NCBI RefSeq assembly: GCF_033115175.1
Contig: NC_084835.1
Location: 26,741,858 to 26,805,857 of the forward strand
Length of the DNA stretch: 64,000 nucleotides
Reading direction: 5' to 3'
Source: Lepus europaeus
Taxonomy: Eukaryota > Chordata > Mammalia > Lagomorpha > Leporidae
In this document: positions 1-12,952 of the stretch, piece by piece
Layout: each line of letters begins with the position of its first letter
Position numbering within the stretch: the first letter of the stretch is position 1
The notes under the pieces: model-generated
Databases searched by the model: none
Seen by the model: the letters and a program-made list of their open reading frames with translations, nothing else
Told to the model about the DNA's origin: nothing
Program-made: the position numbers and the translations under genes

Positions 1-374
1 ACCCCTTTAATGGCGTTTATTTCTGCTGCCATTACACATATCTTTTATCCTATTATCCTAACAGGATACCTGAGTGATTATTAAAAAGGGCTTCTTCTGA
101 TGAAAGGATTACAGATCGGGTAGGTAGACTTTTTGTATCATTCTGAATGGTTTAAACATTCCTTTACCTATTTGTATTGCTTTTATTTCAAAATCTAGAA
201 AAGACAACCTTGTCTCGGGAAGTTAGGTTGATGCAGCAAAGCAGGACCGAGCACTTGTGTCATTCATCGCTGGACCTTGGGACAAGGAATGGAGGATGTC
301 GTGCTGGGGCAGGTGCACAGGAGCCCGTGACAGAATTCAGATGGATTCAAACGCTTCTGGAGGGGCCGTCTGGA

Positions 375-655
375 GGGGCCGGCGTTGTGGCACAGTGGGT
401 TTAGCTGCCTTTTGTAATGCAGACATCTAATGTCAGAGTGCAGGTTCAAGTCCTGGCTGCTCTGTTTCCGATCCAGATTTAGGCTAATGCACCTGGGAGG
501 GAGAAGATTGTCCAAGTACAAGGGTCCCTGCTGCTCGCGTGGGAGACGCGAATGGAGATTCTGGCTCCTGGCTTCCGCCTGACACAGTCTTGGCTGTTGT
601 GGGCATTTGAGTAGTGAACCCACAGATGGAACCTTTCTCTCTCTGCCTCTAAAAT
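375..655 (+). mobile_element. Lagomorph C-type SINE
   Basis: A GGCCGGCG-type tRNA-derived head with an internal B-box-like GGTTCAAGTCC is followed by the family's conserved middle (TGGCTCCTGGCTTCC) and a TCTCTCTCTGCCTCT block. The A-rich tail has become the adjoining TA/TG microsatellite. This SINE family marks the genome as lagomorph. Confidence 0.85.
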
Positions 656-715
656 ATATATATGTATATGTATATATGTATATATGTATATACATGTATG
701 TATGTATGTAAAGTA
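650..715. repeat. (TA/TG)n microsatellite
   Basis: Alternating TATATG/TGTATA units follow the pyrimidine block of the preceding SINE, so the microsatellite probably grew from its tail. Confidence 0.9.
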
Positions 716-1820
716 TAGCTCCTGTCCTCTTCATCTCCCTTCCTCTTTTCCTGGAATATTCTAGAGTCAAAAATCTTTTTTTTTTTTTAATTAAATAAAG
801 AAGAAATACTAAGAGAACTGCTCCAAGTATGATTTGAAAAGGGAGAACAAAACAGAGAAATTCACCCCTCTGTCCTGCCTTGTGAACGGGCCCCTGTGAG
901 ACAAGGCCCACTGGGCAGGGGAGGAAACGGAAAACCTGGGCCTTCTTCACGAGCGAGAGGAGAGCAGAGGAGTCAGCAGGGAGCAGTGAGCAGGGAGTCA
1001 CGCGGGACTGCTGCCTAGGAGCCAGTGCACCGGGGATGCTGGGCCCACGGTCAACAGGCTGGCTCCGGCTACTGTGCTGACAGCAGCCTGAACAGGCGAC
1101 GTGGCAGCAGGGAGACTGGTTAGAGAACACAATAGCCTCGGGCAGAAGGACCACAGAGCCGGCGAGGACGGAGGACAGGTCGGACGCACGTGGAGCTGAC
1201 TGTGGATGGGGTGCGAGGAGGCCAGAGCTCAGGCAGAGCGCGGACCGGCTGGCCTGGCCTAACCGCCGGGGCTTCTGCAGGATGACAGCTCACTTGGACG
1301 GGGCCTAGCAGGGCCACCACTCACCCCAAGGCCCAGTGGTGGCCAGGGGAGGGAGGCAGGCAGGCCTCCAGGGCAGCTCGGGCCCTGCTATCAGGTCTGG
1401 AACCAAAGGTTGGTGGTGCATCACCAGAGAGAGGCTCCCTTCCCCTGCCCAAAAGCAGTGGGCAGTGGCAGCAGAGCGACGGTTCCCAGTGCCACCTCCA
1501 ATGGCGCTTCTCCACAAACCGCCCCAGGGTCACACCACGTTTTATCTCTGGACACGGGCCACGGCACTTCCACCATCCATCCCTCCAACCTCCACCTCCC
1601 GGCGATGGGGTCTCCTGAAGACAGAAGTGCAGTGATGCCCTCCCCACTGCACTCAGAACTCCCCAACACAGACACTCGTCAGGCTTCACCCTGAGGATCT
1701 GTGTGCTGACCTGAGGTGCCGCACTCCGCCATCAAACCAGACGCCCAGCTCCACCCTGCCTCGGCACCGCGGGGTGTGCGGCACTGCTCTCCCATGTGGC
1801 CGACACCCTCTCTGCCTCGT

Positions 1821-2080
1821 TTTTTAGTTTTTCATTTTATGTGAAAGGAAGTGAACCAGAGAGCGAGAGCGATAGCGAGAGCGGTATAGCTATTGGATCA
1901 CCCACCAAATGTCCGCAACAGCCAGAGCTGGGCCAGGCTGAAGCCAGGAGCCTGGAATGCCATTCAGATCTCCTGCATGGCTGGCATGGATCCAGCGACT
2001 TGAGCCATCACCTGCTGCCTGCCAGGACACTGGCAGGAAGCTGGGCCGGGCTGCAGGCCTCCCAAGTGGCGGCTTATCTG
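1821..2080 (-). mobile_element. Lagomorph C-type SINE, diverged
   Basis: A reversed copy: T-rich tail complement, a GAGAGCGAGAGCGATAGC purine block, then the reversed middle (CCAGAGCTGGGCCAGGC, CTGAAGCCAGGAGCC). It is truncated before the head. Confidence 0.75.
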
Positions 2081-3654
2081 CTGCCCCAAACGTCCACCCT
2101 CCTTTTCACCCTTGTCTCAGCTCGCAGGCGGTCACCTCCTTGGAAGATCTGACGACCTCACCTACCGGTGTGCACGGCTCACCTGCCTGCACCTTGACCG
2201 CCTGTCCCACTTCTATTTCCTTCACGGCACCTTCTCCTTCTCGGAGATTCTTTTCTTTTCTTTGGCTACGGCCTTCTCCCCACTAGCAGGTCAGCTCTGT
2301 AAGACCAGGAACTTCTGCTCCTTTTACCCCTGCCTTCCTAGCACGGACAGGGAACTTGGCTCACGACAGGCGCACAGCGACAGCGGGGGACAAAGGAGTC
2401 CATTCTCTCTGTCCCCTAGGCCACGTGTCTACTTTAATTCAATGCGTTCCATGGATTTTCAGGTTGGGTTCTCCCAGAGGCTTAGCTGGCAACCCTGAGT
2501 CCTGCAACAGGACTGAGGCGCTCTGGCTGTGGACGGAGCAGGCTGCTGGGGAGACTGCCAGGGGACAGTCACCCGGCCTCTCTTCCTTCTCTTCCTGCCA
2601 AGGCAGGAGGAAGCGGCCCACCAGGGCCTCCCTTACCACGCCTGGCCCGGGGAGCAAGAACCAGGCCATCTGGGTTTGTAGCCAGTCTAAGGGCCCACGA
2701 AGCCCTGGCTCTCAGTCAGCCAGCACCAGCTTTCCTCTTCCCTCGTGAGCTTCGGCCAGCGGCTGAGAAACAATGACCAGAGAGGAAGAAAAAAAAAGGC
2801 TAAGCCGTCCAGGTCCAGCAAATAAATATGCTTCGATCTCTGAACACAGGCCTCGCTGAGGCCGCTGCTCCCCAGGGAGCGGGGCGTGGAGCCATCTGCT
2901 GAGGCTACGGAGCACAGCAGGCCTGGCGCGGCCCCGGGGGTCCTGCGGGAAGGAAGGAGTGTGGATATCGGATGAACCCAGTGGGAGATGTGCCGCCTTA
3001 GTAACACGGATTTGAAAGGTGCAAATGAGTCACAATTTCCACCCAGCTTAGCCAAGGGCATGAGGAAGCAGGCGCGCCTGGGGTGCTGGAGGTGGGTCTG
3101 CGGGCCTGGTCCCTAGGGCCGCCCAGCGCTGTGGAGGCAGAGATGCGACTCTGGGAGCCCCAGGGTGGGCACGAGCTGGAGGACGAGGACTGCAGGGTTT
3201 GAGGTTTGACCTCAGAGCCGAGGTGCTGACTCCCGTGTGAGCGTGAGCTCACCTGTGCTGATGGAGACCCAGAGTCAACGGGCTGTGCGTGCTGGACCCT
3301 CCCCTGCGAGCCAGCATCCCCAGGCAGCGGGGGACACTCAAGCTCCAGGGAACTCAGACGGGCTCCCTCCGTCCCTGCTCAGCATCTCACTGCCCTGCTG
3401 ACCTGTCCTCCCCAGACGGAATTTCATCCATGCTCACAGTGGACTGAGGGGTTGTGTGTGTGTCTTCCATTGACCCCCAGATCACATGAAAAGGGAAAAA
3501 CAGCAGCCGGCACCTGGGCAGCATCCACTGCAACCTTCGAGTTTTAGACCCTGGGACCCAGAAACCCCACTTCTAGAATTTTCCTCTTGCTACACACACA
3601 CAAATGCCCACAGGTCTGCAGCACCACCCGTAAGAGGGGAGGCTTCAAACCAGC

Positions 3655-3785
3655 TACACGCTCACCCACAGGGAAGGGGTTAAATTTAGGTTACCACATG
3701 ACAAAAGTGAGACTGTACACCCACAAGGGTGAATTTTATGGTACATACATTATACCTCAATAAAGCTGTTCAAAAGTGACGCAGA
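3655..3785 (+). mobile_element. Old LINE-like 3' end fragment
   Basis: The text GTGAATTTTATGGTACATACATTATACCTCAATAAAGCTG resembles the 3' ends of ancient mammalian LINE copies, including a relict AATAAA. The family assignment is from recall only. Confidence 0.35.
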
Positions 3786-4406
3786 TCCGTCTGTGTGGAA
3801 GAGGAAAAATGCCCGCGAGAGACGGAGGAAGCAAGTCACTGAAGAATCGACGGGCGGCGCGCACCTGCTAGCATCTGAACACAGCGATCTGTGCCGAAGC
3901 AAATCCCAGGCCTCCAGGATAAACCTCCCTGCGGGGAGTCCCTACGGGGCGCAATCACGTGAGCCTTCCCTCTCCATGCCGCTGAATTCCTATCGCTTCA
4001 GTTCTGTACAGTGAGCCTGTGTGACTTCTGCAGTGAGGGGAAAAAAAAAGGTCTCTGCTGCTAAAAATAATAATTTTTAAAAATGACTAAATGACCATTT
4101 TGCACATTAGTTAATTAATGCCCTTCCTCAGATCTAACTCATTTGGAGAACTCCCCTCTGAGAGAACAGCTTCCTGCAGACAGAGCTCACTGGAGACGGA
4201 AAGCAAGTCCCTCGGTGGGAGCCGAGGCTCTGGCACTGATGCGGCCCCGGGTGCGCAAAGCGGCCAGGGCTCCCGCCTACCAGGCCAGGGGCTCCCTCAC
4301 AAGTCCACGGTGTGGGATTCTCCAGTTCCACCACCTTTCAACAGTTAACCAACACAATCAGTCCCGATTGTGCTGCCTAAGGGGTGTTTGTCAAAAGCCT
4401 GCTTTC

Positions 4407-4463
4407 TTTTTATTTATTTATTTTTATTATTTTTTTTGACAGGCAGAGTTACACAGTGAGAGT

Positions 4464-4509
<46 letters not shown>

Positions 4510-4769
4510 TCTTCCTTTTTCCGTTGGTTCACCCCCCAAGTGGCCGCTACGGCTGGTGCGCTGAGCCGATCCGAAGCCAGGAGCTTCCTCCTGGTCTCCC
4601 GTGTGGGTGCAGGGCCCAAGGACCATCCACTGCCTTCCCGGGCCACAGCAGAAAAGCTGGACTGGAAGAGGAGCAACTGGGACAGAATCTGGTGCCCTGA
4701 CTGGGACTAGAACCCGGGGTACCGGTGCCGCAGGCGGAGGATTAGCCTAGTGAGCCAGGGCGCCGGCCC
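4407..4769 (-). mobile_element. Lagomorph C-type SINE, full length
   Basis: A reversed full-length copy with a (GA)n run at 4457-4505, ending at GCGCCGGCCC. It is flanked by a perfect 14-bp target-site duplication AAAAGCCTGCTTTC at 4393-4406 and 4770-4783, which proves retrotransposition. Confidence 0.93.
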
Positions 4770-5784
4770 AAAAGCCTGCTTTCATAAACGGACTGCCTTT
4801 CCTTGCAACATTGAGACCAGACTTGCAGGCAAACGTGCTGCTCCTGAGCCCGAGCTCCTCAGAAGGAACGCGCAGCTTCTGGCCACTGCCCCAGCTCACA
4901 AGTCGACCCCCAACCCAGCTGGCGTGGACACTGTTCTTCTGTGTACTATGGTCAGAGGGTACACCCGCTGGCCCCACTGCCCAGGGCTGAACTGCAAAAC
5001 GCAGGCTGGATTTCCACCCCTGTAACCCAGGGCTCCAACAGGTCCAGCAGAGAGTGGGGCCCCTCCCTACACCGTGGACGGGCTGGATTCCCCGCTGCCC
5101 TTGTACTACCTCCGGACCAGCTGAGCCTGCCTCTTCTGAAGCTCAGACCCCGAGACAGCATTACTGCAAGTCCAGAAAGGCCTCTAAAAGAGAACTAGCT
5201 CAGAAAACCTAAATGTAGACGGAAGAACAATTCCAGAACATTAGTCTACACAGAAGGTGGCTAACGTCCCTATCTGTAACACACACGCAGTCCAAAACAT
5301 CAAGGCTCACGGGAAGAAGTCGACTCCAGTCTTGATGCAGGTTCAACTGAGAATGCGTGGCCGCTGAAGTTCATTGGCACGGGGAAGAGGGCATGACAGG
5401 TCTTCTGGGGCAAGCCTTGCCTGCAGCTGCTCTTGCAACACCCTTAGTACAGCCCAGGCCCCCGGGCAACCCTATCTCTGCCTCTGCCAGCAGAAGGGGG
5501 AGGGGAGGAGAGCCCCAAGTTTCCCAAGAGTGGGCAACACCTTGCCACCATCACCATGTGCTCCAGTCACCTGTGCTGGCTGCAGCCCCCAGCTCCGGGC
5601 TCCGGAGCCATCTTGGCCAAGTGGCCATGTCAGTCGGGAAAGCTGGCTCATGGGTGGGCAGAGTTCCCTTTCTCAACAAGCTTCCTGAACAAGGCATGAG
5701 TGTAAGTAAGCATGTGCCGTAGCGGGGGCTGAGGGAGGCCCAGAAAGAGCAGCAGGTGTGGGGGCAGAGGGGTGAGGACAGACG

Positions 5785-6170
5785 CCCAGGACCCAGGATA
5801 CTTGGGTCTAGACCCAGCTCAGCCTCGGCCCTGCTGGGAAGTCTCAGGTGAGCCACTCAGTCCCTCCAGCTCCCTCTGTGTGCGGGGTCCTGGGTTATCC
5901 TATCCACATTTTCCCAGTTCTAACTGCTGATGCCAGGGTGATAATGTCCTGTTTCCCTAGGATCACGCACTGTGAGGGCCAGTCAGCCCTGGTGTGCACC
6001 AACCTGTGCTGTGTGCCTTATCTCGCTTAATCCCCGAGATAACATGAGGACAAGTTAACACCTTGCAACCACACAGCACTGCAAAAACCACCACTGTGTG
6101 GCAGGTCATGGAGGTCAGAGCTCAGTCCAGGCAGTATGATGCCGCAGTCCAGGTGTGTGGCCCCAGGCTG
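5785..6170 (+). mobile_element. MIR-like fragments (two)
   Basis: Around 5785-5935, TGGGTCTAGACCCAGCTC and the following text match the MIR core style. Around 5975-6170, GCCTTATCTCGCTTAATCCC and the following text read like a second MIR piece. Both are old and diverged. Confidence 0.35.
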
Positions 6171-6680
6171 CCCCATCTCCACCCCCTGGCCGAGGACCTC
6201 CACAGTCCTGTCTGTTCTACCTCTAGTCCCTGGCACAGAAGCCCTCTGCCCCTGGCTACCCCACCTCCATGTCCTGGGCTGGGAGCTCTCCCTTTGGACG
6301 ACAGGGACCTATCGTGCTCTTGGGTCCAGACCACAGCCAATAGAAGCACCCAGGCAGTCTTCCCAAGGGCACACACCCAAAGCCCAAAGGAATTGGTTAC
6401 AAAAAGCAACCCAAAGAAGCCAAGGACAGGTCCAAGTTCAGAAGACTCTACCCCAACTTCTCCATCGACAAGAGCCAATGTGACACCATCAACAGCACGG
6501 GCAGGGGGTGGGGTGGGTGGGTGACCAGGCTGCAGGGAGACTCCCACTGCTGTGCAAGGGAGGGGCACTGCAGGGGCATCTGCTGGCTTCCTGGAGCCAC
6601 TGCACAGGGCCCCAAGCAGACACCCATCCAGCGGGAACACCGGGCTTCACCTGGGAGTTTGGACTGAAGCGAATTAACAA

Positions 6681-6698
6681 GCCCCCCCCCCCCCCCGG
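6681..6698. repeat. Poly(C) run
   Basis: An uninterrupted run of cytosines lies in the STIMATE intron. The complementary strand is an uninterrupted G run that could form a quadruplex. Confidence 0.9.
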
Positions 6699-7074
6699 CA
6701 GCCCGATTAACGGCAGACAGCTCTTCTCACACTACGGTTACCAAATCACACCAAAGACCTTGCCGCGGCTCCTCAGCCCAGCACTGCTGGCACCCACAGG
6801 CGCCTCCTTTCAACGCCACCAGCTGAGTGACCGGCTGGCGTTGGGGTTTACCGCCTCAGCCCCCGGGCCTGGGAGTCGGGGGCGGCAGGCAGGGGAGCAC
6901 AGGGGTATGAACTGACAAGCCCTCACTGTGTATTTGTGGAGCACAATGTGATGTTTGGCTATGTAAGTACATCGTGCAATGATTAATGAGCACAGTCCTG
7001 ACTTCAGTTATCGCTTTTTGTGGTGAGATATTTGAAATTTATTCTTCTAGTTATGCTGAACTACAGACTATACA

Positions 7075-7575
7075 CTGTTTGAGAAGCTTGGAACCAGACG
7101 TATTTCAGATTTGGGAGTCTGTCAGATACGGAGTACCTGCATAAATTTTACTGTTGAGCACCCCTAATTCTAAGATCCAAAACATGTTGAGGGTCACATA
7201 GGTGCTCTAAAGTTTCAGATTTTAGGGCAAGAGCAGTAGCACAGCACCTCAAGCCACGGCCTGGGACACCCATATCCCACGTCTGAAGGCCTGGTTTGAG
7301 TCCCAGCGACTGCCTGCTTGCGATCCAGCTCCTGCTAATTTGCCCGGGAGGCAGCAGGTGACAGCCCGAGCACTTGGTCCCCTGCTACCCATGGGGCAGA
7401 CTCAGATTGAGTCTTTGGCTTGGCCTAGCCCTAGCTGTTGCAGCCATTTGGAAAGTAAACCAGCGGACAGAAGCTAACTCCCTCTCCCTGTCATTCTGCC
7501 ATTCAAATAAATAAATGAATATTTAAAGTTTTTTTTTTTCAGGTTTCAGATTCTCAAATTAAGGATGTTCATATG
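7075..7575. mobile_element. DNA-transposon-like (Tigger type) remnant
   Basis: The segments AGCTTGGAACCAGACGTATTTCAGATTTGGG at the left and GGTTTCAGATTCTCAAATTAAGGATG at the right look like the inverted ends of a Tigger-type element whose ends are rich in CAGATTT. It sits in an older L1 piece and is itself interrupted by a SINE. The family name is from memory. Confidence 0.4.
7222..7530 (+). mobile_element. Lagomorph C-type SINE inside a DNA transposon remnant
   Basis: Forward copy with a diverged head (AGAGCAGTAGCACAGCACC), middle GGCTTGGCCTAGCCC and AAATAAATAAATG tail. The near repeats GTTTCAGATTTTA and GGTTTCAGATTCT on its two sides fit an imperfect target duplication. Confidence 0.8.
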
Positions 7576-7685
7576 ACACATTATTACTGACTAAAATCAC
7601 CCTGCTACACACGTAGTCTCAAAACTTATTCCTCCTGTCTGCAACTTCATAGCCTTTCATCAACATCTCCCCACTCCGGGGCTCC

Positions 7686-8029
7686 TTTTTTTTTTTTTTT
7701 GGACAGGCAGAGTTAGACAGTGGGAGAGAGACAGAGACAGAAAGATCTTCCTTTTTCCGTTGGTTCACCCCCGAAGTGGCTGCTACGGCCAGCGCATTGT
7801 GGCCAGCATGCTGCACCAATCTGGAGCCAGGTGCTTCCTCCTGGTCTCCCATGCGGGTGCAGGACCCAAGAACCTGGGCCATCCTCCACTGCTTTCCTGG
7901 GCCACAGCAGCGAGCTGGCCTGGAAGAGGAGCAACCGGGACAGAATTGGGAGTCCCAACTGGGACTAGAACCCTGAGTGCCGGCGCCGCAGGCAGAGGAT
8001 TAGCCTAGTGAGCTGCGGCACCAGCCAGC
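7686..8029 (-). mobile_element. Lagomorph C-type SINE, full length
   Basis: Reversed copy: poly(T), GACAGGCAGAGTTAGACAG, CTTCCTTTTTCCGTTGG, ending near GGCACCAGCC. Short GCTCC repeats flank it, and L1-derived sequence lies on both sides. Confidence 0.9.
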
Positions 8030-8283
8030 TCCCTACTTTCTTAACGGTATATTTTGAAAGGTGGAAATTCTTAGTTTGGACAAAGTCTAATTTATCACTT
8101 TTTTATGTCTTAGTTTTCTGTGTCCTAAAAGGTTTTTGTCTACCCCCAAATCACAAAGCCATAATCCTATCTATGTTTTCTAGAAGTGTTACAGTTTTAC
8201 TTCTACATTTAGATCTGTGATTTATTCCTAGCCAATCTCTGTTTATGGCATGGTGACATTACGATATACATTTTGGGGAAGTT
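8030..8283 (-). mobile_element. L1 ORF2 remnant (antisense)
   Basis: The forward text (TTTTTATGTCTTAGTTTTC, AAAGGTTTTTGTCTACCC, ACATTTAGATCTGTGATTTA) is the familiar reverse complement of the L1 reverse-transcriptase region. This is therefore a minus-strand L1 fragment with many disabling changes. Confidence 0.65.
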
Positions 8284-8575
8284 CTTTAAATGGATGATTT
8301 ATTTGAGATACAGACAGAGAGCTCCCATCCACTGGTTCACTTCCCAAATATCTACAACAGCCAAGGCTGGGCCAGGAGGAAGCTGGGAGCCAAGAACTCA
8401 GAGTCACCCACATGGGTGGCAGAGACCCAGTGACCTGAGCCATCATCCATTGCTGCCAGTCCATCAGCAGGAAGCTGGCACCGGCAGCACAGTCAGAACT
8501 GAGCCCAGGCACTCTGATACGGTGTATGGACATCCCAAGTTGCATCTTAACTGCAAGGCCAAACTCACACCAATA
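8284..8575 (-). mobile_element. Lagomorph C-type SINE, diverged
   Basis: Reversed copy beginning with ATTTATTTGAGATACAGACAG, then CCAAGGCTGGGCCAGG, ending near CCAAACTCACACC. It lies directly against the L1 fragment on its left. Confidence 0.75.
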
Positions 8576-9649
8576 TATTCTGGCTACTGTCCACAGTTCC
8601 TGGCTTGTAACTCCCTCCCCAAGGCAGGCCATAGAAACCAGAATCTCTTTGCCCATAGGCAGAAAACAGAAACATTTCTAATCTTCATTTTTCTGTCTTG
8701 GAGATGACCAGAAAGAAATTCTGCAGCTACCCTGTGTGACAGGACTTGATAAGACTCCCACTTCAGAAGGGATCCTGTCCCTGCCCCATACCCCCGAGGA
8801 AGGCGGGCTGAACAGTCTGGACAGACAGGCCCAGCCGGGTCTCCCCACCCAGCCCAGCCCAACTGCACTGGATCAGACCCTCTCCATCCAATCACAGGTC
8901 TACATGGCTGTCCACGCTTCAGTCACGCCTGTGAAATGAAGTCTCCATAAACGACAGGGCCGAGGGAGCTTCCGGAACACGTGGAGGTTTCTGGAGGGTG
9001 GCCCCTTCCCCCATGCCTCGTCCCTCTTCATCTGCATAGGAAATATCCTTTATATTACTTAACATGCTAGTTAAAATGCAATATCCCTTGGAATAGCCAA
9101 CAAACCCGAGTGTTTCCTTGACTTCCGTGAGTCCCACGAGCAAATCACCTGAACCCCAGGAGGCGGCTGCACTCCCTGACCTGCAGCTGCTGGCAGCAGC
9201 CCAGGTGACAGCCTGGGGCTCGCAGCCCGCTCAAGGCGGACGGGGCAGTTTTGCACACTGAGCCCGTTAGCTGTGGGACATGGTGCTGTACGCAGCTAGA
9301 CAGTGTCAGAAGTGAGAGGACGCCAGCTGGTGTCCACGGTGTGTGGGGAGAACCCCGACATCTGGCAACAGAAGCCATCTGTGTTGTGACAGTGCGGCAG
9401 GAGACACCGAGTTTGTCAACACAAGTACCGGGCTTGCTTCTAAGCCGTGTCCCCCTCTCTGGAGCGGCAGAAGCTTAGGCACCCACTGAGTGCTCCCGGG
9501 GCTCCACTGGGGAGCACTCCAGGGTCTCACAGCGGCGGACGTGGCCGGCGCCTGGCTTCCCAGCAGCTGTCCTTGTTCTGCGGCGCCTGCGACACAGGCT
9601 TGTGAGGCCGGGAGGGCCTCATTTTTCTATCTTGGAGCTGGCCCTTGGG

Positions 9650-9835
9650 TCCTCCTTTTGCCACTTAGGGCTGTCACAGCCTCAGACAAACCCCTCTCTC
9701 AGGGCCTCAGTTTCCCCAGTGTAAAGTAAGATAACAAGAGCACTCCTCTCGTGGAGTTAAAATGAGCCAATGAGTTAACAACACAGAGCACTCACAACAG
9801 GACTCAACGCATAGTGCACCCTCTACAAATGGGAC
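9650..9835 (+). mobile_element. MIR fragment
   Basis: GGGCCTCAGTTTCCCCAGTG followed by AAAATGAGCCAATGAGTTAA reproduces the MIR 3' half (CTCAGTTTCC...TAAAATG...TGAG). Confidence 0.6.
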
Positions 9836-10525
9836 TCAGTGTCGCCGGACAGTCACCAGACCAAAGACCGGCCAGAGGGTCCTCACTTTATTTGTGGCTC
9901 TGACCTCCCAAGCAGAGCAGGCTTTACAGAGAACACGGAAAACAGATCCTGTATTTCTACAGCCTCAAAGTCTCCCTGAAAATCACTTCCTAATTACACA
10001 GGGGAAGACCGTAACCTCACGGTAGAGACACCTGCAGGAGCCATCCCAACAAAGCAGCCAGGTCAAAACCACGTAACCTGGACATGACCACGAGACGGCA
10101 TCACATGGAGCCCATCTGGGACGTACTGCAAAATCACCCGTCTGTCCTCTTCAGATGTGCCAAGGCTGGAGAAGACAGAGAAAGGCAGGGGACTGTTCCA
10201 GACTACGGGGGACTGAAGAGATGTGGCAAGGAGATGCCACAGGTGACCCTGGGCCAGGGAAAAATAGCTACGAGATCATGTGGCGACGGATGAAATCTAA
10301 ACAGGGAATGAGCACTGATAACAGGACTTCACTGTTAAGCGTCCTGAGTTTTGATCATTGCTCTATGGTTACATAAAAGATCACCTGTGTCCTCAGACCA
10401 CGCAGGCTCAGGTACTTAGTACCTCGTGCGGAATGGCACGGGCCCGGGGCCCCCACCGCCGAGCTCCCGCTGCTCAGGAGCAGGCTTGGACTGCAGCACT
10501 TCCTGCGAGCACCCCCACTTTCCAT

Positions 10526-10838
10526 TAAAGACAGCGTTGTGGCGCGGTGGCTCAAGCTGCTACACGAGACGCCTGCACCCATATCGCAGCGCTGGCTCGA
10601 GTCCCAGCTGCCCTGCTTCCTGCTAACGAACCTGGGAAGGTAACAGAAGATGGCCCAAGTCCTTGGGTCCCTGCCACCCATGTGGGAGACCCCGAAGGAG
10701 CTGCTGGCTCCTAGTTTTGGCCGGGCCCAGACCTGTCTGTGGTAGCCATTTGGGGAGTAAACCAGTGGATAGAGGACCTCTCTCCTGCTCCTTCCTCTGT
10801 CACTCTTTCGAATAAATGAATAAATCTTTAAAAAATGA
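10526..10838 (+). mobile_element. Lagomorph C-type SINE
   Basis: Forward copy: ACAGCGTTGTGGCGCGGTGG head, GGTAACAGAAGATGGCCC middle, and AATAAATGAATAAATC tail. Confidence 0.88.
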
Positions 10839-12952
10839 GATGGAATTAAAATGTTTCTTGGTGCAGAAAGTTTTGAAATCCATGCATACAAGGGGTATTC
10901 CAAAAAATTCACTAAAAATGCATATTATGAGAAAAATCTGAATGGAATTCAAAAATTTCCTGCACCAAATTAAATGCAATTCCACTTTTCCAAGAGATTT
11001 CTGATGCTCCCTTTTGTGTGGCAGCACAGGCCTGGCGGGCAGGAGCTGGGCAGCCCACAGACTCCAAGGCAGAAGAACCACCTGGCCCAAGGTCATCAGG
11101 GAGTCTTCTTGGAAGATGAACAGGCTACAGCTAGGTGGGGAGGCAGGAGAATGGGCTTGACAGGGTCAGGGAGCAGCAGCCCTGTTGGCAGTGTCCCCAG
11201 CACAGGAAGAGCTCAGAGGAGGAGAACGTAGGAGCCTGGCTGTGCCCCAAGTCCTGGGCTAAGAAGGACCCACCACCTAACCCAATGGCAGCTCTTGTGG
11301 TGAGGACGGGGAGCTCCCAGGCACGGGTCAGCAGTTCAAGGGGCACGGCTGTAGGCTGGCAAATGCCTTCAGACCATGCTGCCCCCTACACCCTACGCCT
11401 CAGTCACCCCAGCCCAAAATTCAGCCTGAGCTCCTGTCCACACTGGCCTGGTGTGAGGGCCTCTGCTTTGGGAGAACAAGAACTTGTCACAAAAGAGCCA
11501 CAGCCAGAGTAAGACCCACCCATGGCAGGTGACACTTGAACCCAGCTCTGTCAGAAACACCTCAGCACATCTGCTGGAGGCTTCCCTGAACATTATTTCC
11601 GATATCAATAAACTTAAATACACACTGAAAAAAAATCAATATGTAATCTGCAAACTGACTTTTTTTTTTTTTTTAAATTTTTGGCCAGTAACTGTTGGGA
11701 TTTGCTCCGGAGAAATCTGAGGACAGGCGGATGAAGCCAGGGATCCGAAGCCAGGGGTGCTAAGGAGTACAACAAATAAAGCAAGCACCTAAGTCTCCCC
11801 AGACTGCCTGAGGCCCCCGTGCTCACCCTCCCCTCAGGCCTGTCCCGTGCCTCCAGACTCCAGCCTCCTCCTAGGCTCCGACCCCTGGTGGGGCGGCCGT
11901 GTGAACGGCAGACTCGGAGTCCAGGGCTGGCCCCATCCATAACACACACACATTTAAGTCCCCACACACGTGACATACACACACACTCGGCACCGGAGCC
12001 CTGCTCTTGCTGTAACAACCTGCAAACACTGTAGCCCAAAACTCGCTACCCACGCAAAACACCTGCCCTTACGCCCTGACGATGCTCTGGCCAGGAGGAC
12101 GCGGGCTGCTGCAGGACGGCCTCTGGTGCCTGTGTCAGGTGCACCCCCTTCCGTCACTCACATCATCGAGTGTCTTCTAAGAACATGGGAAAGACTGTGA
12201 AGAGCACAGGTGAGCGCAGAGACCCTGCAGAGCCCACAGCCTGGAACAAGCACTCCGAGACAGATGAACACACCAATGCCCAGCGCCGGCCCTGGCTGTG
12301 TCCTAGGCTACTGTGCACACCACTCCACCCACGAGCAAGAACATAAAGGAAAAGTCAGAAAATTTTCAATGCTTGTCACAGGTCGGTGAAAGGAAAAGCC
12401 ACAAACACCCGAGGTCAAGTCCGGAAAAAACAGTGGTCCCAAGTCCCCAGCGTTCCCATATTCTTCTAGGACCCCCACCCCGCAACCCCCAAATAAAAAC
12501 ATGTCCTGGCTCCTGCTGAGCCGGGCAGCTCCTGCCTCCTCCTCTCCAGAGCGGCTGGGGGACGGCCAGCCTCGGTCACAGATGCCCTTTGGAGGGAAGA
12601 TGCTCTATGCTGAACCGGTGGCGGCGGTGGGGAGGGGCGTGCATGTGGTGGCAGGGCATGACCTCAAACCAAGGTTCTTGTTCTCATGGGCACAATGGCA
12701 GTTTCAGCGGGCAATGATCCTGCTGTGGTGGTGACAGGACTTCTAGAACATGCTGACTACTGGAGTTCTTGTGCACGACATTCCAGAGCAAAGCCCAAGC
12801 CGACTAAAGCCTGGGCCCACACTCAGAGTGGGCGACGGCAGCTCCAGCACGTGCCTGGCTGAGCCCGCTGCCTGCGGCCAGAACCGTACTGCAGCCTTGC
12901 CGTTTCCGTGTAGCCATCAGGTCATGCAGAGCAAGGCTGGATACGTAACCAG

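Larger units (their letters stand above)
6935..7685 (-). mobile_element. L1 remnant split by younger insertions
   Basis: The stretch 6945-7070 (TGTGATGTTTGGCTATGTAAG onward, GCAATGATTAATGAGC, TTTTTGTGGTGAGATATTTG) and the stretch 7615-7680 (AAAACTTATTCCTCCTGTCT, CATCAACATCTCCCCACTCC) are consecutive parts of one mammalian L1-associated sequence. A DNA-transposon-like piece and a SINE now separate them. The strand is uncertain. Confidence 0.5.

Noticed and set aside
264..1154. A 296-codon open frame on the minus strand
   Set aside because: It runs through a SINE and a TA microsatellite, reads as low-complexity text, and has no splice or family support.
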